NCBI GenBank assembly: GCA_026874595.1 | Contig: CM049314.1 | Coordinates: forward strand, 4,750,229-4,814,228 | Source: Sipunculus nudus | Lineage: Eukaryota > Annelida > Sipuncula > Golfingiida > Sipunculidae | DNA: 64,000 bases | Direction: 5' to 3' | Shown: positions 28,801-37,800 of the stretch, piece after piece | Layout of the letters: every line of letters starts with the position of its first letter | Position numbering within the stretch: position 1 is the first letter of the stretch | Program-made: the position numbers and the translations under genes | Notes under the pieces: model-generated | What the model was told of the DNA's origin: nothing | Database searches by the model: none | What the model saw: only the letters and a program-made list of their open reading frames with translations

Positions 28801-31800
28801 TCACAAAAGGAAATTTTATCATCAGAATGGTAGATTCCCATTCAACTGAAGCATCAAACAGATTAACCAACAGGCCAAGATTTAGTCTGTATTTATATAT
28901 CTGAAAAATAGAGAAAAAATGTGTAAACTTTAAAAACTAGAATACTGGTAGCCGACAAGTGACTACGTGTATCTGCCAAAATCAGAGTGAAGTGAGGCAT
29001 GGATTGAGTGGCAAGGGGAAACAGAGTGAGGTATGTTGCATATTAGCATGGATGTCTGCAGCCTAAATGTATATGTAGGTTGTGCAACCTACCACAAATC
29101 AAGAAAGCTGTCCAAGTTGTATACATATGCAAAATTTTAGGCAGAAAAGTCAAACCACTACATGGATATGAGTGATTTTAGCCCACGGCAGACAAACAGA
29201 CAGACCCTGTGCAAAAATGGTTGCAGTTTTGTGTATGATAAAGACCTATGTGAGATCTAAACACAAGCACAATTTTGGCCCAATCGGTCAAATGGTTCCT
29301 GAGATATTAGCTTGGATGTGTGCAGCGTTAACTAGAATGTAGGTGGCGCCACCTGTCATAAAATCAAGAAAGCTATCCAGGATGTATAAACCTGCAAAAT
29401 TTTAGGCAGTTATGTCAAACCACTACAGAGAAATGAGTGATTTTAGGCCACGGCAGACCAACAGACAGACGCTGTGCAAAATGTGCAAAAATGGTTGCAG
29501 GTGGCCCCTCCACCTGTGTATGATAAAGACCTATGTGAGATCTATACACATGCAAAATTTTGGCCCAATCGTTTAAACAGTTCCCGAGATATGAGCTTGG
29601 ATGTCTGCAGCATAAACTAGAATAAAGGTGGCGCCACCTGTCATAAAATCAAGAAAGCTATCCAGGATGTATAAAACTGCAAAATTTTAGGCAGATATGT
29701 CAAACCACTGCCAAGATGTGAGTGACTTTATTGCACGGCAGACAAACAGACAGACGCTGTGCAAAAATGGTTGCAGGTGGTGCCACCAGTTTTGTGTATG
29801 ATAAAGAGCTATGTTAGATCTATACACACGCAAAATTTTGGCCCGATCGGTCAAACGGTTCCCAAGATATGAGCTTGGATGTCATCAGCGTGAACGTGAA
29901 TGTAGGTGGTGCCACCTGTCATAAAATCAAGAAAGCTATCCAGGATGTATAAAACTGCAAAATTTTAGGCAGATATGTCAAACCACTGCCGAGATATGAG
30001 TGACATTATTGCACGGCAGACAAACAGACAGACGCTGTGCAAAAATGGTTGCTGGTGGCCCCACCAGTTTAGCGTATGATAAAGAGCTATGTTAGATCTA
30101 TATACATGCAAAAGTTTGGCCCGATCGGTCAAACGGTTCCCCAAATATGAGCTTGGATGTCATCAGCGTGAATGAGAATGTAGGTGGCGCCACCTGTCAT
30201 AAAATCAAGAAAGCTATCCAGGATGTATACGCATGCCGAATTTCAGGTGAATTAGTCAATTCAGTGCAGAGATATGAGTGATTTTAACCAAAGGCAGATG
30301 AACAGATGGACACTGTGCAAACATGGTTACAGGTGGCGCCACCATTTTTTGTGTATGTTATAGAGCTATCCAAGGGCTACATTAGTATAAATTTTATTTC
30401 CTGATCAGTCAAACGGTTCCCGAGATATGAGCTTGGAAAGCTGATAAAATCAAGTCCCAGAGGAGCTCTCTGGAAACGAACGTGGCAACGGCTGAGGAAC
30501 CAGGTCAAAAACATATTATCCGCAAAACTTCGTTTTGGCGGATACAAAAATACAGGTGGCTCCACCAGTCTGCAGAAACTAATAAAAACACTTAATGGTC
30601 AATATCCATGCAAAAAATCATGGTGATCTCTGCATTAGTTGTTCAGATACTTCAGTTTTTGTATTAAATTGTCCATTATTCTGAGGGATACTTCAGAGTC
30701 CTATAGCTTGAAGGATATGGGTAACAGAGACCTAATTTTAAGTTTCCACAGGCACTTTTCATGGGCCTTCTTGCATGACAAGAATGAAGATTCTAGGTCC
30801 AGTTGTTGCGATTTGTACCCTGTTGACAGATAACCATCTTTAAAGGTATCAAAAAAAAGAGAGAAAAAAATCGTAAAAATTTGAAAAAAATAGAGGTGGC
30901 GCACCCAGTCTGCAGAAACTGATGGAACAGGTCATGATCAATATGTATGCCGAAAATCATGACCATCAGTGTTGTAGTTATTGAGATACTGCAGTTTTTG
31001 TATCAAATTTTCCATTATTCTGGGGGGTAATTTGGAGCCATACAGCTTAAAGAATATGGGTAACAGAGACCTAATTTCAGGTTTCCATGGAGACTTTTCA
31101 TGGGTCTCCCTGTGTGTCAAGAATGAAGATTCTAGGTCCAGTTTTAATGATTTGTGCCCTGTTAACAGATGTTCATATCTTTAAAGGTCTCAAAAATACA
31201 GAAAAATTTCGTAAAAAAAACCGAACAAATACAGGTGGTGCCACCAGTCTGCAGAAACTTATGAAACACTCCATGATCAATATCCATGCAAACAATTATG
31301 GTTATCTCTGCATTAGTTGTTCAGATACTTTAGCTTTTGTATCAAATTTTCCATTATTCTGAGCTGTAGTTTGGAGTGCCATAAGAATGGTAGATTCCCA
31401 TTCAACTGAAGCATCAAACAGATTAACCAACAGGCCAAGATTTAGTCTGTATTTATATATCTGAAAAATAGAGAAAAAATGTGTAAACTTTAAAAACTAG
31501 AATACTGGTAGCCGACAAGTGACTACGTGTATCTGCCAAAATCAGAGTGAAGTGAGGCATGGATTGAGTGGCAAGGGGAAACAGAGTGAGGTATGTTGCA
31601 TATTAGCATGGATGTCTGCAGCCTAAATGTATATGTAGGTTGTGCAACCTACCACAAATCAAGAAAGCTGTCCAAGTTGTATACATATGCAAAATTTTAG
31701 GCAGAAAAGTCAAACCACTACATGGATATGAGTGATTTTAGCCCACGGCAGACAAACAGACAGACCCTGTGCAAAAATGGTTGCAGTTTTGTGTATGATA

Positions 31801-34800
31801 AAGACCTATGTGAGATCTAAACACAAGCACAATTTTGGCCCAATCGGTCAAATGGTTCCTGAGATATTAGCTTGGATGTGTGCAGCGTTAACTAGAATGT
31901 AGGTGGCGCCACCTGTCATAAAATCAAGAAAGCTATCCAGGATGTATAAACCTGCAAAATTTTAGGCAGTTATGTCAAACCACTACAGAGAAATGAGTGA
32001 TTTTAGGCCACGGCAGACCAACAGACAGACGCTGTGCAAAATGTGCAAAAATGGTTGCAGGTGGCCCCTCCACCTGTGTATGATAAAGACCTATGTGAGA
32101 TCTATACACATGCAAAATTTTGGCCCAATCGTTTAAACGGTTCCCGAGATATGAGCTTGGATGTCTGCAGCATAAACTAGAATAAAGGTGGCGCCACCTG
32201 TCATAAAATCAAGAAAGCTATCCAGGATGTATAAAACTGCAAAATTTTAGGCAGATATGTCAAACCACTGCCAAGATGTGAGTGACTTTATTGCACGGCA
32301 GACAAACAGACAGACGCTGTGCAAAAATGGTTGCAGGTGGTGCCACCAGTTTTGTGTATGATAAAGAGCTATGTTAGATCTATACACACGCAAAATTTTG
32401 GCCCGATCGGTCAAACGGTTCCCGAGATATGAGCTTGGATGTCATCAGCGTGAACGTGAATGTAGGTGGTGCCACCTGTCATAAAATCAAGAAAGCTATC
32501 CAGGATGTATAAAACTGCAAAATTTTAGGCAGATATGTCAAACCACTGCCGAGATATGAGTGACATTATTGCACGGCAGACAAACAGACAGACGCTGTGC
32601 AAAAATGGTTGCTGGTGGCCCCACCAGTTTAGCGTATGATAAAGAGCTATGTTAGATCTATATACATGCAAAAGTTTGGCCCGATCGGTCAAACGGTTCC
32701 CCAAATATGAGCTTGGATGTCATCAGCGTGAATGAGAATGTAGGTGGCGCCACCTGTCATAAAATCAAGAAAGCTATCCAGGATGTATACGCATGCCGAA
32801 TTTCAGGTGAATTAGTCAATTCAGTGCAGAGATATGAGTGATTTTAACCAAAGGCAGATGAACAGATGGACACTGTGCAAACATGGTTACAGGTGGCGCC
32901 ACCATTTTTTGTGTATGTTATAGAGCTATCCAAGGGCTACATTAGTATAAATTTTATTTCCTGATCAGTCAAACGGTTCCCGAGATATGAGCTTGGAAAG
33001 CTGATAAAATCAAGTCCCAGAGGAGCTCTCTGGAAACGAACGTGGCAACGGCTGAGGAACCAGGTCAAAAACATATTATCCGCAAAACTTCGTTTTGGCG
33101 GATACAAAAATACAGGTGGCTCCACCAGTCTGCAGAAACTAATAAAAACACTTAATGGTCAATATCCATGCAAAAAATCATGGTGATCTCTGCATTAGTT
33201 GTTCAGATACTTCAGTTTTTGTATTAAATTGTCCATTATTCTGAGGGATACTTCAGAGTCCTATAGCTTGAAGGATATGGGTAACAGAGACCTAATTTTA
33301 AGTTTCCACAGGCACTTTTCATGGGCCTTCTTGCATGACAAGAATGAAGATTCTAGGTCCAGTTGTTGCGATTTGTACCCTGTTGACAGATAACCATCTT
33401 TAAAGGTATCAAAAAAAAGAGAGAAAAAAATCGTAAAAATTTGAAAAAAATAGAGGTGGCGCACCCAGTCTGCAGAAACTGATGGAACAGGTCATGATCA
33501 ATATGTATGCCGAAAATCATGACCATCAGTGTTGTAGTTATTGAGATACTGCAGTTTTTGTATCAAATTTTCCATTATTCTGGGGGGTAATTTGGAGCCA
33601 TACAGCTTAAAGAATATGGGTAACAGAGACCTAATTTCAGGTTTCCATGGAGACTTTTCATGGGTCTCCCTGTGTGTCAAGAATGAAGATTCTAGGTCCA
33701 GTTTTAATGATTTGTGCCCTGTTAACAGATGTTCATATCTTTAAAGGTCTCAAAAATACAGAAAAATTTCGTAAAAAAAACCGAACAAATACAGGTGGTG
33801 CCACCAGTCTGCAGAAACTTATGAAACACTCCATGATCAATATCCATGCAAACAATTATGGTTATCTCTGCATTAGTTGTTCAGATACTTTAGCTTTTGT
33901 ATCAAATTTTCCATTATTCTGAGCTGTAGTTTGGAGTGCCATAGCTCAAAGGATATGGGTAACAGAGACCAAATTTCAGGTTTCCATGGAGACTTATCAT
34001 GGGTCTCCCTGTGTGTCAAGAACGAAGATTCTAGGTCCAGTCGTTACGATTTGTACCCTGTTGACATATAACTACATCCTTAAAGGTCTCAAAAATGGAG
34101 AAAACAATTCGTGAACATTGAAAAATACAGGTGGCGCCACCAGTCTGCACAAACTGATGAAACATCTCATGATCAATATGTATGTCGAAAATCATGACCA
34201 TCAGTGATGTAGTTAATGAGATATTGAAGTGTTTGTATGAAATTTTTGACTATTCTGGGGGGTAATTTTGGGCCCCATAGCTCGAAGGATATGGGTAACA
34301 GAGACCTAATTTCTGGTTTCCATGGAGACTTTTCATAGGTCTCTCAGTGTGTCGAAAATGAGGAATCTAGGTCCAGTCGTTACGATTTGTGCCACGCTAA
34401 CAGATGACAGCATCCTCAAAGGTCTCAAAAATAGAGGAAAAAATCGTAAAAAATCAAACAGTACAGGTGGCGCCACCAGTCTGCAGGAACTGATCGAACA
34501 TCTCATGATCAATATGTATGCCAAAAATGAAGACCATCAGTGAAGTAGTTATTGAGATATTGAAGTTTTTGTATGAAATTTTTTACTATTCTGGGGGGTA
34601 CTTTGGGGCCCCATAGCTCAAAGGATATGGGTAACAGAGACCTAATTTCTGGTTTCCAAGGAGATTTTTCATGGACCTCTCAGTGTGTCAAGAATTAAGA
34701 TTCTAAGTCCAGTCTTTATGATTTGTGCCTTGTTAACAGATGTTCACATTTTTAAAGGTCTCAAAAATAGAGAAAAAAATTCGTAAAAAATCGAAAAATA

Positions 34801-37800
34801 CAGGTGGCGCCACCAATCTGCAGGAAGTGATGTAACATCTCATGATCAATATGTATGCCAAAAATCATGACCATCAGTCAAGTAGTTAATGAGATATTGA
34901 AGTTTTTGTATGAAATTTTTGACTTTTCTGGGGGGTACTTTGGGGCCACATAGCTCGAACGATATGGGTAACAGAGACCTAATTTCTGGTTTCCAAGGAG
35001 ATTTTTTATGGACCTCTCAGAATCCCAAGTTACAAGGTTCTAGGTCCAGCGGTTACGATTTGAGCCTGGTTAACGGACGGACAGCAAACAGACGGACAGA
35101 CGGACATACAGACAGACGGACAGACGGACGACGGACAAAGAGTGATCGCTATAGCTCAGATGACTTTCAGTCAGCTGAGCTAAAAACTTTGGCTTTATTT
35201 TCCATGGTGGACAAACCTAGGTAACCACAACAAATGCTTGTAAAAATTTAAGGATTTGATTCACTTTTGTTTTTCCAGAATTTGAGTATCAGAAATACAA
35301 AGATGTTTTCCTGGAAAAAAAGTTCCTTTTCATTTTTATTTCATATTAAAACAAGGGACCCATGGGTCACTGTGCTCAGCTGACATTGACCTTGAAGGTA
35401 AAAATCTAAAATAATATCAAATGGAGATAAAGTGTAATAGGAAGAGGTAATAAAAGTCATGGTTGGTTTATATGATTGGTTTGTATTGATGAGCAAGAAA
35501 TTGTTGCAAATAATATTTTGTGACCTGACCATGTGTTTCCTAATTTTGAAACTGAAGCATGCGAGCAGTTTGTGAACAAATAATCTGTACTATTACCATG
35601 ATCATTAGTTGGCTTTTTGATTAACTGTTGACATTTCAGTAGTTTACACATTTGTTCAATTGAATCTATTTTTTTTGTATAATATATATTATTAAATATA
35701 TATGTATATTTTTATTAAATGTATACAGTTGAAATATAACTAATTAACAACATAAAACAGGGCAAACAAAGCCTGATCTCAAATTCTGCTGGGGCAGGAA
35801 AATAATGAACAAATGTTTGTATTAAATCCTCATTTTTTTATCACATCAATTTTTTTTTTTAATTTAAGTTTATATTTCTATACATTTCCAATATAACATA
35901 TATATCTGAATATAAATGCTGATTCATAATTCTCAATTGCATCATCATAAATCTCAATCTTGTCAGATAACACCACATTATGCATACAAATGTTTATTTA
36001 TTTTTTACCACAAAAATATATCTTTTAAATCTGCAAAACAATAAATATCTAAAAATAATACTTGATTTTGATTTCACAATTTTTAATTGTGTCTTTATTT
36101 ATCCATAATGTGCTGCATATTTTATAATAATATAAGCATACTGGTGGGTTCAATTATATTTGTTAAAATCATTTAAAAGAAAATTGATTTCTTTAAAAAT
36201 GCTACATTACACAACATTGCATCTTATTGATTACACCTTGAATTACTTTTCAAGGAAAGTTTTTGCATATCAGAGTGGAAACAGCATTACAATTAAGGAG
36301 ATACAGTGAAAGCAATAACAATTACTGCATAACACTTGGCGGGATGGGTTGGGGGGGGGGGGGGTGATATGAGAATAACTGTACACCTGTCACAGCAGGG
36401 GATCTCCCCCAGTGACTGTAACAAATCAGAAACCCTGGCATAGCTGACTTCCAGTGACCTGGAGTGGGACCCTGCATCTGTAATCTGTAATCAAAGCAAA
36501 TGATTACAATAGAGCCTCAAGAAACAAGGGACCCATGGGTCACGGCGCTCAGCTGATCGTGATTGGACTATAAATGTTTCTCCACTGTGATACTATATCA
36601 AGTCAATAAAGCTTATGAATATCATGTACATGTTGGGCTATTATAAAGGAATGTAATGTAATATGTGAGTAAATGATAAATGAAATTACCTAACTGATGG
36701 ATTAATAGAGTCAAATAAAGTGGTTTATTTTTTATTTATTTAGGAGGGGTTGAAAATTGTGATATATTTGAGCAAATATGAATGCAATGACAGCAGTAAT
36801 AAGCAGTAGTAGAATGGTGATAAGGCTATTTGTTGAAGGATCTAAAGTGTATGGTAGTCTGCAAGCGTTCAATTTGACAGATATGATGTTATGATTAACT
36901 ATGCTGATGAAGTGATTTATGAATATGTGACTATATGACACAATATCTCTTTAGTCTTGACAAGGTACATTATTGTGATGCCCTCTATGTCTACATATTA
37001 CACAATATTGACATAATTTCTGGCATGTACATAGGTATCTATGGACGAATAGTTATACAAAATATTAAAGTATGAATATATCTGATTCATCTTGTTCTTG
37101 CTTACTGAGGCTGACTTTGGGATGGGGTTTGGAGAAGGGAAAAGTGAGGGCAGCACGAAGGTGGATGTAGAAATATTCTATTGTAATGTTTTTCATTTAT
37201 ATAAGAATATGAAAAGCTAAGAGGAAAGGGGCCCTCCTACTTGGTTATAGGAAAGTTCTAAATATATGATTGCAAACTAATACTCTGACAAGACTGTCAT
37301 GAAGAAAAACAGTAAAAGTTTTGAGATACTGTGTTGCATATGAAAATTTACAGATGGACAGGCAAGTGGACAGAATGGACTGATACCTTTATTTCACTTT
37401 CAAGAGAATAATGCATTTAAGTTTATATATAATCCTATTTTTTTAAGCAGATCCACTTTTTCCATTAAGAAGTTTTTATCTGAATCATTTTTTTATTTAC
37501 AGGTTTATAAATTTTTAATTAAAAAACCTGAAAATATAAGTTAAAAAATTAGAATTGTTGCAAAAGTTGCAATCATTATATATACAGAGTAAAAAACATT
37601 GGGTCATATTATGCATACACATATATTTTATAATTTTTAAATCATAAATGTTTAAACTGATTTTAAAAGAAAATAATGCCACAACTTGGCATCTACAAGA
37701 ATATTCCTTGAATCACTATTAAAAAGTTTTGCACATTGGAGTTTTCAGGACATGCTTAATTTTATTCACCAAAATAAAATAAAAGTAAATTTGATCAAAT

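Noticed and set aside
29040-35000. Regular spacing resembling a CRISPR array
   Set aside because: Units are 280-340 bp and similar throughout, not short repeats with unique spacers, and the genome is eukaryotic.
15301-35224. Many 60-110 residue frames with MGNRDLISGFHGDFSW-like text
   Set aside because: They recur because the 338-bp repeat modules are open by chance in one frame. They have no start context, the frames shift between modules, and there is no domain.
36732-36941. 69-residue hydrophobic minus-strand frame, also present at 60822-61022
   Set aside because: It is repeated only because both lie in copies of element D. It has no partner exons and no known motif.
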